A stretch of 33,387 nucleotides of DNA from Sphingomonadales bacterium. GTDB lineage: Bacteria > Pseudomonadota > Alphaproteobacteria > Sphingomonadales > Sphingomonadaceae. The stretch spans positions 1 through 33,387 of the forward strand of contig JACXVD010000032.1 in assembly GCA_014763545.1 (NCBI GenBank), in the 5' to 3' direction. The translations under genes and the position numbers were made by a program. This document shows positions 6,741-20,100 of the stretch, piece by piece. The first letter of the stretch is position 1, and each line of letters begins with the position of its first letter. The notes below the pieces were generated by a model. The model searched no databases, was not told the origin of the DNA, and worked only from the letters and a program-made list of their open reading frames with translations.

Positions 6741-7565
6741 ATGCGGCGCCTGTTTTCGATCATCCCTGCCTTGCTGCTCGCCTGTGCCACGCCGATGGCG
6801 GCCTTCGCGGCGGAGCAGGCGGCGATGACGGAGGGCGAGGCTGCGGATGTGCAGGCCGCGCTGGATCGCGGTCTCGACCTCTATAATTACGATCAGGCCG
6901 CGTGGCACACGACCGACGCGATGATCGAGGATGTTCCCGATCCCGCCGGCGCCGGCATCCGCGGATGGGTGGTGGTGCCCGTCGAACAGGGCTGGCAGGT
7001 GACCTATTGGAAGCCGGACGGCGATGGATTTGCGGGCGTCTATTCCGCCGTGTGGGATGGCAAGAAGGTGGTCGACCGGCAACTGCTGTCAGGCAACGCG
7101 GCCCGTCTGGACGAAGCACAGATCGCCCTCGTCCGCGCCGGGCGTGTGCCCGACCTCAGCGGATTGCAGCGTTGCACCGACAAACCGTTCAACAGTGTGA
7201 TCATGCCTTCGGGCAAGCCGGATGGCAGCATCTATGTCTATTATCTGACCCCGCAGACGACGCTCGATGCGATCCCGCTGGGCGGTCATTACCGCTTCGA
7301 AGTGCTTGACGGGCAGGTGGTGGGCCAGCGCGGCTTCACGAAATCCTGCATCGCGCTGGCGCTGCGACCGCAGACCAAGGATGCGGCGAAGCCCGAAGCG
7401 CTGGTGATCTCGCACCTGCTCGATCCGGTGCCGACCGAAGTACATGTGTTTTCGATGCTGGTCGCTCATCTGCCGCTCTATGTCGTTACCAGCCAGAACA
7501 AGACGCTGTGGTCGATCGAGGCCTCGGGTGGCGTGCCCGCCATGCGGGCGATCGAGCGCAACTGA
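6741..7565 (+). CDS. Exported protein of unknown function upstream of crtZ
   Basis: I do not recognise a family for this 274-aa protein. The N-terminus MRRLFSIIPALLLACATPMA is a secretion signal. LLAC at residues 12-15 could be a lipobox, but a signal peptidase I site (AAFA-AE) near residue 24 fits as well, so lipoprotein status is open. The mature part has WVVVPVEQGWQVTYWKPDG and SVIMPSGKPDGSIYVYYLTPQT, with the look of a beta-rich domain. It has two cysteines in the mature part, at RCTDKPF and KSCIALAL. The ATG at 6741 begins the signal peptide. Its TGA overlaps the crtZ ATG by one base (TGATG), so the two are translationally coupled. A role linked to the envelope or to membrane carotenoids is only a guess. 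Confidence 0.8.
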   Translation: MRRLFSIIPALLLACATPMAAFAAEQAAMTEGEAADVQAALDRGLDLYNYDQAAWHTTDAMIEDVPDPAGAGIRGWVVVPVEQGWQVTYWKPDGDGFAGVYSAVWDGKKVVDRQLLSGNAARLDEAQIALVRAGRVPDLSGLQRCTDKPFNSVIMPSGKPDGSIYVYYLTPQTTLDAIPLGGHYRFEVLDGQVVGQRGFTKSCIALALRPQTKDAAKPEALVISHLLDPVPTEVHVFSMLVAHLPLYVVTSQNKTLWSIEASGGVPAMRAIERN

Positions 7566-8080
7566 TGGCGCTGTTCGGGCCTCTGCTGATTGTGCTGGCG
7601 ACGATGGTGGCGATGGAAGGTGTCGCCTGGAGCAGCCACAAATACATCATGCACGGCTGGGGCTGGGGGTGGCACCGCGACCACCACGAACCGCATGACA
7701 AGCTGCTTGAGAAGAACGACCTCTACGCGCTGGTCGGGGCGGCCATGAGCATCACGATGTTCGCCGTGGGCAGCCCGCTGGTGCTGGGGGCCGCGGCATG
7801 GTGGCCGGGCACATGGATCGGTCTCGGCATCCTGGGATACGGGATCATCTACACGCTGGTGCATGACGGGCTGGTTCACCAGCGCTATTTCCGCTGGGTG
7901 CCCCGGCGCGGTTATGCCAAGCGGCTGGTGCAGGCGCACAAGCTGCATCATGCGACGATCGGCAAGGAGGGCGGGGTCAGCTTCGGCTTCGTGTTCGCCC
8001 GCGATCCGGCAAAACTGAAAGCCGAACTGAAGGCGCAGCGCGAGGCGGGGATCGCGGTAATCAGGGAAGCGCTGGACTAG
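7565..8080 (+). CDS. crtZ: Beta-carotene 3-hydroxylase
   Basis: This 171-aa integral membrane di-iron hydroxylase of the fatty-acid hydroxylase superfamily adds 3-hydroxyls to the beta-ionone rings of beta-carotene, giving cryptoxanthin and zeaxanthin. The His clusters that bind iron are visible: H25-X4-H30 (HKYIMH), H37-X2-HH (HRDHH), HDGLVH and HKLHH. Hydrophobic segments lie at residues ~2-22 and between the His motifs. The length is typical of bacterial CrtZ. The start overlaps the preceding stop by one base, which fixes it. Other carotenoid genes are not in the window, so this copy is detached from a crt cluster. Zeaxanthin-type carotenoids are usual in Erythrobacter relatives. Confidence 0.95.
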   Translation: MALFGPLLIVLATMVAMEGVAWSSHKYIMHGWGWGWHRDHHEPHDKLLEKNDLYALVGAAMSITMFAVGSPLVLGAAAWWPGTWIGLGILGYGIIYTLVHDGLVHQRYFRWVPRRGYAKRLVQAHKLHHATIGKEGGVSFGFVFARDPAKLKAELKAQREAGIAVIREALD

Positions 8081-8097
8081 CCGCGCCCCCGCTCACG

Positions 8098-8149
8098 GCA
8101 GTGAAGCGGTAGCGCGAACCAAACCGCTCAAGCAGCGAAGCGGTAGCGC
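8098..8149. repeat. Pair of 18-bp direct repeats between crtZ and hspQ
   Basis: GCAGTGAAGCGGTAGCGC (8098-8115) and GCAGCGAAGCGGTAGCGC (8132-8149) differ at one base and are separated by 16 bases containing AAACCGCT, which can pair with AGCGGT of either copy. They sit in the short convergent gap, so they may form alternative 3'-end stems. The shared core GCGAAGCGGT recurs at 8612-8621. Confidence 0.7.
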
Positions 8150-8153
8150 AACA

Positions 8154-8534
8154 TCAATGCGTCAGCTTGCGCCGCATCCGGTAACGGCCATTGGCGAAAT
8201 CTTCGAACAGCTGGGCCACTTGCGGGTGATCGACCGGACCGCCGCTTGGGTCGGCGGCAAGGTTCTGCTGGCTGACATAGGCGACGTAGGACGATTCCTC
8301 GTTCTCGGCCAGCAGGTGGTAATAGGGCTGTTCGCGACCGGGGCGCATCCCTTCGGGGATCGCCTGGTACCATTCCTCGGAATTGGCGAAGACGGGGTCG
8401 ATGTCGAAAATCACCCCGCGAAAATCGAACAGGCGGTGGCGGACGACGTCGCCAATGCCAAACCGCGCCTTGGCGTGGCGGGGAAAGTCGATGGTGCGTC
8501 CGGCCTGCGCCGAATAGAAATGCGCGCGATCCAT
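8154..8534 (-). CDS. hspQ: Heat shock protein HspQ (YccV family, hemimethylated-DNA-binding domain)
   Basis: This 126-aa HspQ/YccV-like protein shows the family sequence throughout: ARFGIGDVVRHRLFDFRGVIFDIDPVF near the start, EEWYQAIPEGMRPGREQPYYHLLAEN, and ESSYVAYVSQQNL. HspQ is known as a specificity-enhancing factor for the Lon protease in enterics and as a DnaA-related, hemimethylated-DNA-binding domain protein. It is slightly longer than E. coli HspQ owing to the C-terminal QVAQLFEDFANGRYRMRRKLTH. The ATG at 8534 has no Shine-Dalgarno. A -10-like TATATT lies six bases upstream, implying a leaderless mRNA. The gene converges on crtZ. Confidence 0.92.
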   Translation of the reverse strand: MDRAHFYSAQAGRTIDFPRHAKARFGIGDVVRHRLFDFRGVIFDIDPVFANSEEWYQAIPEGMRPGREQPYYHLLAENEESSYVAYVSQQNLAADPSGGPVDHPQVAQLFEDFANGRYRMRRKLTH

Positions 8535-8540
8535 GGAGTA

Positions 8541-8568
8541 AATATAGCTCTTCGCAGTTGCGAGACAA
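8541..8568 (-). promoter_or_regulatory. Candidate promoter giving a leaderless hspQ mRNA
   Basis: On the minus strand, TTGTCT (8568-8563), a 16-base spacer and TATATT (8546-8541) form a reasonable sigma70-type promoter. Six bases then lead to the ATG at 8534, placing the likely transcription start at the start codon. No ribosome-binding sequence lies between them. Confidence 0.5.
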
Positions 8569-8613
8569 GGACCGGCTGGCGAATCTGCACAGCTATTGCG
8601 AGCAAGCGGGCGC

Positions 8614-8669
8614 GAAGCGGTGAAAGAGGGCTTGGCAAGCGCCAAGCCATCGGCTAACCGCGCCGCTTC
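8614..8669. other. Nested inverted repeat upstream of tRNA-Ser
   Basis: An inner perfect hairpin, GGCTTGGC / AAGC loop / GCCAAGCC (8629-8648), is enclosed by outer arms GAAGCGG (8614-8620) and CCGCTTC (8663-8669). The outer left arm is part of the GCGAAGCGGT sequence also found on the other side of hspQ. It has the form of a REP-like extragenic palindrome. No T-run follows on either strand. Confidence 0.5.
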
Positions 8670-8710
8670 CGACCGCCGGACGCCCTGTGCGCCCGATGCA
8701 CCTGGTTCAC

Positions 8711-8800
<90 letters not shown>

Positions 8801-9054
8801 CCTGAGCGATAACACATACAGGGACCGGGCGTTGCCGGGGCTGGGCGCGGCACGCCGCCTTGCCCGTGATGCGCCGGCCGCGTTGCGCTGCGGTGCACAA
8901 AGAAATTGCTGCGCGTGGATGCTTCGCGATTGCGCATCGGCGGGAATCCCGCAAGGATACGCGGCGGAGAGGCGAACTGGAGGGATTGCGGGGGGGTGGA
9001 CGGGGTTCCCGGATCGTCCTTCGCAAGCACCTTTGACAAGGAAGGTTCTGCGCC
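8801..9054 (+). other. Leader/promoter region of the glycogen operon
   Basis: The 254 bases between tRNA-Ser and glgP hold no convincing gene. They contain a perfect 13-base palindrome GCGGGAATCCCGC (8940-8952), symmetrical around one base and so better suited to protein binding than RNA folding. A GGAAGG ribosome-binding sequence lies just before the glgP start. No clear consensus promoter could be placed. Confidence 0.4.
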
Positions 9055-11469
9055 GTGACCACCAGCACCACTCTCCCCGTGCAGGCGATTGACGAGCTGA
9101 TCGTCGATGCCCTGCGCCACCGCGTGGGCAAGGACGAACGCGCCGCCAAGCCGCATGACTGGTACACGGCGACCGTCTATGCCCTGCGCGACCATGTGAT
9201 CGATCGCTGGATGGAATCGACGCGGCGCACCTATTCGGAAGGGGCCAAGCGGGTCTATTACCTCAGCCTCGAATTCCTCATCGGACGCTTGCTGCGCGAT
9301 GCGATGACCAATCTCGACCTCGCCAGTGCGCTCGAGCGTGCGTTGAGCAAGCACGGGTTCGACCTGTCCGAACTGGGCGAACTCGAACCCGACGCGGCGC
9401 TGGGCAACGGCGGGTTGGGGCGGCTGGCGGCCTGTTTCATGGAAAGCCTCGCGAGCCTCGACATCCCGGCCTATGGCTACGGCATTCGCTATGTGAACGG
9501 CATGTTCCGTCAGCGGATCGTCGACGGCTGGCAGCTGGAATTGCCCGAAACCTGGCTCAGCCACGGCAATCCGTGGGAATTCGACCGGCGCGAAAGCGCT
9601 TATCGCATCGGCTTCGGCGGCGAAGTTGTCAGCAAGGGTGACGGGGTGACCTGGCATCCGGCCGAACTGGTCGAGGCATCGGCGGTGGATACGCCGGTCG
9701 TCGGCTGGCGCGGCAAGCGGGTCAATACGCTGCGCCTGTGGACGGCGCATGCGCTCGACCCGATCAAGCTCGATGCGTTCAATGCGGGCGACCATGTGGG
9801 CGCGCTGGAGGGCGAGGCGCGGGCGGCCAGCTTGGTCCGGGTGCTCTATCCGGCGGATTCCACCCCGGCGGGGCAGGAGTTGCGGCTGCGGCAGGAATAT
9901 TTCTTCTCCGCCGCGTCGATCCAGGACATCCTGCGCCGCCATGTGCAGCATCACGGCGCCGTCCACACCCTGCCCGACAAGGCCGCGATCCAGCTGAACG
10001 ACACCCACCCCGCCGTAGCAGTGGCCGAACTGATGCGGCTGCTGGTCGACGATCACGGGCTGGAATTCGACGATGCGTTGGCGATCACTCGCAAGACCAT
10101 CGCCTATACCAACCACACGCTGCTGCCCGAGGCGCTGGAAAGCTGGCCCCTGCCACTGTTCGAACGGCTGCTGCCGCGCCACATGCAGATCATCTACGCC
10201 ATCAACAGCCGCGTGCTGCGCGAGGCGCGGCGCAGCGGGCTGGACGATGCAGCTGTTGCCGCGATCAGCCTGATCGACGAAGGGGGCGAGCGGCGCGTGC
10301 GCATGGCCAACCTCGCCTTCACCGGCGCGCATAGCGTCAACGGGGTTGCCGCGCTGCACACCGAACTGATGAAACAGACCGTGTTCCACGATCTGCACAC
10401 GCTCTATCCCGACCGGATCAACAACAAGACCAACGGTGTCACCCCGAGGCGCTGGCTGATGCAGTGCAATCCCGGCCTGACCGGGGTGATCCGCGACGCG
10501 ATCGGCGATGCCTTCCTGGACGATGCGGAACAATTGCAGGCGCTGAATGCGCTGGCCGGGGACAAGGCGCTGGGCGAACGCATTGCGGAGGTGAAGCGCA
10601 GCAACAAGGTGGCGCTGGCGGCGCATCTGCGCGACCTCACCGGGATCAGGCTGGACCCCGATGCGCTGTTCGATGTGCAGATCAAGCGGATCCACGAATA
10701 CAAGCGCCAGTTGCTCAATCTGGTCGAAACCGTCGCGCTCTACGACCAGATCCGCAGCCATCCCGAACGCGACTGGGTGCCGCGGGTCAAGATCTTCGGC
10801 GGCAAGGCGGCGCCGACCTATCACAACGCCAAGCTGATCATCAAACTGGCCAACGATATCGCGCGCCGGGTGAACACCGACCCGTCGGTCGCCGGGCTGC
10901 TCAAGGTCGTGTTTGTGCCCAATTACAACGTCACGCTGGCCGAACGGATCATCCCGGCGGCGGATCTGTCCGAACAGATCAGCACGGCGGGCATGGAAGC
11001 ATCGGGCACGGGCAATATGAAATTCGCGCTCAACGGGGCGCTGACGATCGGCACGCTCGACGGCGCGAATATCGAGATCAAGGACCGGGTGGGCGACGAC
11101 AATATCGTGATCTTCGGCATGACGGCGGAGGAGGTCGCCGAACGCCGCGCAGGCGGGTACGATCCGCGCGCGGTGATCGAAGGCTCGTACGAATTGCGCC
11201 AGGCGGTGGAGGCCATCGCGCATGGCGTGTTCTCGCCGGACGACAAGGATCGCTATGCCGGGCTGATGGGCGGGATCTACGACCATGACTGGTTCATGGT
11301 CGCCGCCGATTTCGATTCCTATGCCGCGGCCCAGCGCGATGTCGATGCACGCTGGCTCGACCAGGCGGGGTGGCGCAAGGCGGCCATTCACAACATCGCC
11401 AATGTCGGCTGGTTTTCGTCCGACCGGACGATTGCCGAATATGCCCGCGACATCTGGGGCGTGTTGTGA
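9055..11469 (+). CDS. glgP: Glycogen/alpha-glucan phosphorylase
   Basis: This 804-aa GT35 enzyme releases glucose-1-phosphate from the non-reducing ends of glycogen using pyridoxal phosphate. The PLP lysine is in EASGTGNMKFALNG (Lys656). Also present are RVYYLSLEFLIGRLL near the N-terminus, GNGGLGRLAACF, and IKRIHEYKRQLLN. Length is normal for bacterial phosphorylases. The start is GTG, placed by GGAAGG about ten bases upstream; no in-frame ATG precedes the conserved sequence. It is the first gene of the glycogen cluster and is separated from glgB by 119 bases, so glgB could also have its own start signals. The large N-terminal regulatory extension of the animal enzymes is absent. Confidence 0.96.
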   Translation: MTTSTTLPVQAIDELIVDALRHRVGKDERAAKPHDWYTATVYALRDHVIDRWMESTRRTYSEGAKRVYYLSLEFLIGRLLRDAMTNLDLASALERALSKHGFDLSELGELEPDAALGNGGLGRLAACFMESLASLDIPAYGYGIRYVNGMFRQRIVDGWQLELPETWLSHGNPWEFDRRESAYRIGFGGEVVSKGDGVTWHPAELVEASAVDTPVVGWRGKRVNTLRLWTAHALDPIKLDAFNAGDHVGALEGEARAASLVRVLYPADSTPAGQELRLRQEYFFSAASIQDILRRHVQHHGAVHTLPDKAAIQLNDTHPAVAVAELMRLLVDDHGLEFDDALAITRKTIAYTNHTLLPEALESWPLPLFERLLPRHMQIIYAINSRVLREARRSGLDDAAVAAISLIDEGGERRVRMANLAFTGAHSVNGVAALHTELMKQTVFHDLHTLYPDRINNKTNGVTPRRWLMQCNPGLTGVIRDAIGDAFLDDAEQLQALNALAGDKALGERIAEVKRSNKVALAAHLRDLTGIRLDPDALFDVQIKRIHEYKRQLLNLVETVALYDQIRSHPERDWVPRVKIFGGKAAPTYHNAKLIIKLANDIARRVNTDPSVAGLLKVVFVPNYNVTLAERIIPAADLSEQISTAGMEASGTGNMKFALNGALTIGTLDGANIEIKDRVGDDNIVIFGMTAEEVAERRAGGYDPRAVIEGSYELRQAVEAIAHGVFSPDDKDRYAGLMGGIYDHDWFMVAADFDSYAAAQRDVDARWLDQAGWRKAAIHNIANVGWFSSDRTIAEYARDIWGVL

Positions 11470-11523
11470 TGCGCGCCCTGCAGCTACTCACCACGGGACG
11501 CGCGTCTTTTCGCGGTTCCGCCA

Positions 11524-11570
11524 GCCGCGGGCTTGCGGCAAGGTAACCATAATCGGCCCGCCATCGGGCC
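11524..11570 (+). promoter_or_regulatory. Two small stem-loops in the glgP-glgB gap
   Basis: GCCGC-GGGCTT-GCGGC (11524-11539) and GGCCCG-CCAT-CGGGCC (11555-11570) are short perfect hairpins. The second ends 18 bases before the glgB TTG start. They may be processing, attenuation or pausing signals that adjust glgB relative to glgP. Each stem is only 5-6 bp, so chance is not excluded. Confidence 0.35.
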
Positions 11571-11588
11571 ATTAGAACGGGGGAATGC

Positions 11589-13766
11589 TTGGAGCCGCCT
11601 GCATCAGCGATCGAAGCCCTGCTGGCCGGCCGCCATGCCGATCCGTTTGCCTTGCTCGGCCCGCATCAGGGGCCCGGCGGAACCTTCGTCCGCGCGATCC
11701 TGCCCGGCGCGCAAAGTGCCGAGGTCTGCGACCTCGCCGGGGCCAGCCTCGGCACGCTCGCCTGCACCGATCCGCGTGGATTGTTCGAGGGCAAGCTGAG
11801 CGGCAAGGGCAAGAAATACACCGGGCCGCTCAAATATCGATGCGCCGCCGGGGGCAGCGAATGGTGGGTGACCGACCCTTACAGCTTCGGCCCGGTGCTC
11901 GGCCCGATAGACGATTTGCTGATCGCGCAGGGCACCCATTTCCGCCTGTTCGACAAGCTGGGCGCCCACCTGATCGAGCACGAAGGCGCGCCGGGCGTGC
12001 ATTTCGCGGTCTGGGCGCCGAATGCGCAGCATGTCTGCCTGGTCGGCGATTTCAACGACTGGGACGCGCGGCGCCACCCGATGCGCCATCGCGCCGACAT
12101 CGGGGTGTGGGAAATCTTCATCCCCGAGATCGGCGAGGGGCGCGCTTACAAATACGCCATTACCGGGCCGGATGGCGCGATGCAGCCGCTCAAGGCCGAC
12201 CCTTTCGCCTTTGCGAGCGAGCTGCGTCCCAAGACCGCTTCGCTCACCGCACGCCCGGCCAAGCCCGACTGGGGCGACGAGGCGCACCGCGCACATTGGT
12301 CGCAGGTCGATCCGCGGCGCGAGGCGATTTCGATCTACGAAGTCCACCCCGGCTCATGGCAGAGGGACGAGCACGACTGGTTCCTGAACTGGGACGAGCT
12401 GGCCGACCGGCTGATCCCCTATGTCGTGGAGATGGGCTTTACCCACATCGAATTCCTGCCGATCTCCGAACATCCCTACGATCCGAGCTGGGGCTACCAA
12501 ACTACTGGCCTGTATGCTCCTTCGGCCCGGTTCGGTGGGCCGGACGGGTTCGCACGCTTTGTCGACGGGGCGCACCGGGCAGGCATTTCGGTACTGCTCG
12601 ACTGGGTGCCCGCCCATTTCCCCACCGACGAACACGGCCTGGCCCATTTCGACGGCACCGCCCTGTATGAACATGCCGATCCCCGGCTCGGCTTCCATCC
12701 CGACTGGAACACCGCGATCTACAATTTCGGGCGGCGCGAGGTGGCGAACTTCCTCGTCAACAATGCGCTGTTCTGGGCCGAGCGCTACCATGTGGACGGT
12801 CTGCGGGTCGATGCCGTCGCCTCGATGCTCTACCGCGATTACTCGCGCAAGGCGGACGAATGGATCCCCAACGAACAGGGCGGGCGCGAAAACTGGGAAG
12901 CGGTCGAATTCCTCAAGGCGACCAATCGCGCGCTCTACGGCAGCCATCCGGGGATCCTGACCATCGCCGAGGAATCGACCGACTGGCCCGGCGTGACCCT
13001 GCCTGCCTTCGACGATGCTCCGCGCAGCAATTTGGGCTTCGGCTTCAAGTGGAACATGGGGTTCATGCACGACACGCTGACCTACATGGGCCGCGATCCG
13101 GTGCATCGGCAGTATCACCACCAGGACATCACCTTCGGGCTGATGTACGCATTCTCGGAAAATTACGTCCTTCCGCTTAGCCATGACGAGGTGGTCCATG
13201 GCAAGGGCAGCCTGCTGAACAAGATGAGCGGCGACGATTGGCAGAAATTCGCCAATCTGCGGGCCTATTACGGGCTGATGTGGGGTTATCCCGGCAAGAA
13301 GCTGCTGTTCATGGGGCAGGAATTCGCCCAGCGCCGCGAATGGAGCGAGGCGCGCAGCCTCGATTGGGAACTGCTCGACGCACCGGCCCATGCGGGCATC
13401 CGCCAGCTCGTGCGCGATCTCAACCGCCTCTATCGCAGCCGGCCCGCGTTGCATGCGCGCGATTGCGAAGACGATGGCTTCGAATGGCTGGTGGTCGACG
13501 ATGCGCGCGCCAGCGTTTTCGCCTGGCTGCGCAAATGCCCCGGCCAGCCGCCGATTGCAGTGATCTGCAACATGACCCCGATGACCCACGGCTGTTACGG
13601 CCTGCGCCTGCCGCATGACGGGCTGTGGGCCGAAGTGCTCAACAGCGACGCGGTGGAATATGGTGGCGCCGGGCAAGGCAATTTGGGCAGCATCAATGCC
13701 ACCGGCGGCATCGGCTGCGTAACCTTGCCGCCACTTTCGACGGTCATGCTCGAATATAAGGGCTAG
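11589..13766 (+). CDS. glgB: 1,4-alpha-glucan branching enzyme
   Basis: This 725-aa GH13 branching enzyme cuts alpha-1,4 chains and rejoins them as alpha-1,6 branches. An N-terminal module precedes a CBM48 domain ([21 protein letters not shown]). The catalytic barrel has the nucleophile Asp408 in [13 protein letters not shown], the acid/base Glu461 in [11 protein letters not shown], and the transition-state Asp in [15 protein letters not shown]-terminal beta-sandwich follows. The likely start is a rare TTG at 11589, preceded by GGGGGA at good spacing; no ATG or GTG gives the N-terminal [19 protein letters not shown] in frame. A nearby ATG at 11585 is in another frame and would not make this protein. 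Confidence 0.95.
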   Translation: MEPPASAIEALLAGRHADPFALLGPHQGPGGTFVRAILPGAQSAEVCDLAGASLGTLACTDPRGLFEGKLSGKGKKYTGPLKYRCAAGGSEWWVTDPYSFGPVLGPIDDLLIAQGTHFRLFDKLGAHLIEHEGAPGVHFAVWAPNAQHVCLVGDFNDWDARRHPMRHRADIGVWEIFIPEIGEGRAYKYAITGPDGAMQPLKADPFAFASELRPKTASLTARPAKPDWGDEAHRAHWSQVDPRREAISIYEVHPGSWQRDEHDWFLNWDELADRLIPYVVEMGFTHIEFLPISEHPYDPSWGYQTTGLYAPSARFGGPDGFARFVDGAHRAGISVLLDWVPAHFPTDEHGLAHFDGTALYEHADPRLGFHPDWNTAIYNFGRREVANFLVNNALFWAERYHVDGLRVDAVASMLYRDYSRKADEWIPNEQGGRENWEAVEFLKATNRALYGSHPGILTIAEESTDWPGVTLPAFDDAPRSNLGFGFKWNMGFMHDTLTYMGRDPVHRQYHHQDITFGLMYAFSENYVLPLSHDEVVHGKGSLLNKMSGDDWQKFANLRAYYGLMWGYPGKKLLFMGQEFAQRREWSEARSLDWELLDAPAHAGIRQLVRDLNRLYRSRPALHARDCEDDGFEWLVVDDARASVFAWLRKCPGQPPIAVICNMTPMTHGCYGLRLPHDGLWAEVLNSDAVEYGGAGQGNLGSINATGGIGCVTLPPLSTVMLEYKG

Positions 13767-13783
13767 CTAATGGGAAAGGTCCG

Positions 13784-15045
13784 ATGAGAGAATCCTATTC
13801 GCAACCGCTGGCGCGCGACGCCATGGCCTATGTTCTGGCGGGCGGGCGTGGCAGCCGGTTGATGGAACTGACCGACAATCGCGCCAAGCCGGCGGTCTAT
13901 TTCGGCGGCGTGTCGCGGATCGTCGATTTCGCGCTGTCGAACGCGATCAATTCGGGCATCCGGCGGATCGGGGTCGCCACGCAGTACAAGGCGCATTCGC
14001 TGATCCGCCACATGCAGCGCGCATGGAATTTCATGCGGCCCGAACGCAACGAAAGCTTCGACATCCTGCCCGCTTCGCAGCGCGTGTCGGAAAGCCAGTG
14101 GTACGAAGGCACCGCCGATGCGGTGTTCCAGAACATCGACATCATCGCCGCCCACGCGCCCAAATACATGGTCATCCTGGCGGGCGACCATGTGTACAAG
14201 ATGGATTACGAGATGATGCTGCGCCAGCATGTGGCCAGCGGCGCGGATGTGACCGTCGGCTGTCTCGTCGTCCCGCGCGGGGAAGCAAGCGGTTTCGGCG
14301 TGATGCATGTCGATGCGAGCGACCGGATCACCGCCTTCATCGAAAAACCCAAGGACCCGCCCGGCATCCCGGGGCAGGAGGACATGGCCCTGGCGAGCAT
14401 GGGCATCTACGTGTTCGAGACGGAATTCCTGTTCGATCAATTGCGCCGCGATGCCGAAGACCCGGCGAGCAAGCGCGATTTCGGTGGCGACATCATCCCC
14501 TACATCGTGAAGCACGGGAAGGCGCAGGCGCACCGCTTCACCACCTCGTGCATCCGCGCCGCCGACGAAATCGAGGAATACTGGCGCGACGTGGGGACGG
14601 TGGATGCCTATTTCGAGGCCAATCTCGATCTCACCGATGTGGTGCCCAAGCTCAATCTCTACGATCGCGAATGGCCGATCTGGACCGACCAGATCGTCGC
14701 CGCGCCGGCCAAGTTCGTGCATGATGAAGAGGGACGCCGGGGCATGGCGATTTCCTCGCTCATCTCGCAGGATTGCATCGTGTCGGGCGCGCTCGCGCGG
14801 CGCAGCCTGCTGTTCACCGGGGTGAAGATGGGCAGCTATTCGAGCGTCGAGGAGGGCGTGATCCTGCCCTATTGCAATATCGGGCGGGGTGCGCGGCTGA
14901 AGCGGGTGATCCTCGATTCCGGCGTGCGCATTCCCGAAGGCCTGGTGGTCGGCGAGGATCCGGAACTCGACGCAAGGCGCTTCCGCCGCAGCGAGAAGGG
15001 CGTGTGCCTGATCACCAAGTCGATGATCGACCGTCTGGAAAGCTG

Positions 15046-15046
<1 letters not shown>
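13784..15046 (+). CDS. glgC: Glucose-1-phosphate adenylyltransferase (ADP-glucose pyrophosphorylase)
   Basis: This 420-aa enzyme makes ADP-glucose from ATP and glucose-1-phosphate, the committed and usually allosterically controlled step of bacterial glycogen synthesis. The nucleotide-binding sequence [23 protein letters not shown] is at the N-terminus. [26 protein letters not shown] and [18 protein letters not shown] follow, and a C-terminal left-handed beta-helix ([26 protein letters not shown]) completes the fold. The ATG lies 17 bases after glgB. The stop overlaps the glgA start by one base. Which effectors control it cannot be told from sequence alone. Confidence 0.97.
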
Positions 15047-19900
<4,854 letters not shown>

Positions 19901-20000
19901 GATCGGCCGGTTTGCCGGGATGGCATTGTTGCCGGACGCAGCCGCCGCCGGACAGCCGGGAAATGGGCGTGGGGCAAGGTGGCGCCCTGCATAGGCTGCG

Positions 20001-20035
20001 CCCGCCACAATTTCCGCCCCTCGCTGGCGGGTTTT
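20001..20035 (+). terminator. Possible terminator of the glycogen operon
   Basis: CCCGCCA (20001-20007) pairs with TGGCGGG (20025-20031), directly followed by TTTT. The 18-base loop is long and the T-run short, so it is weak. It lies 100 bases past the glgX stop. The rest of 19901-20100 shows no gene. Confidence 0.4.
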
Positions 20036-20100
20036 GCCGCTGGCTTGCGTAACCCCCCGTGGAAGCGGCCTGCCGGGCCGCGCTGTGGAGGTGACAGACG

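Noticed and set aside
9033-9038. A perfect TTGACA before glgP
   Set aside because: It lies only 16 bases from the start codon, so a -10 spaced 17 bases away would fall in the coding region. It cannot be the glgP promoter.
11585-12670. A frame starting with ATG at 11585, four bases before the glgB TTG
   Set aside because: It is a different frame with Arg/Pro-rich low-complexity sequence. The branching enzyme motifs are all in the TTG frame.
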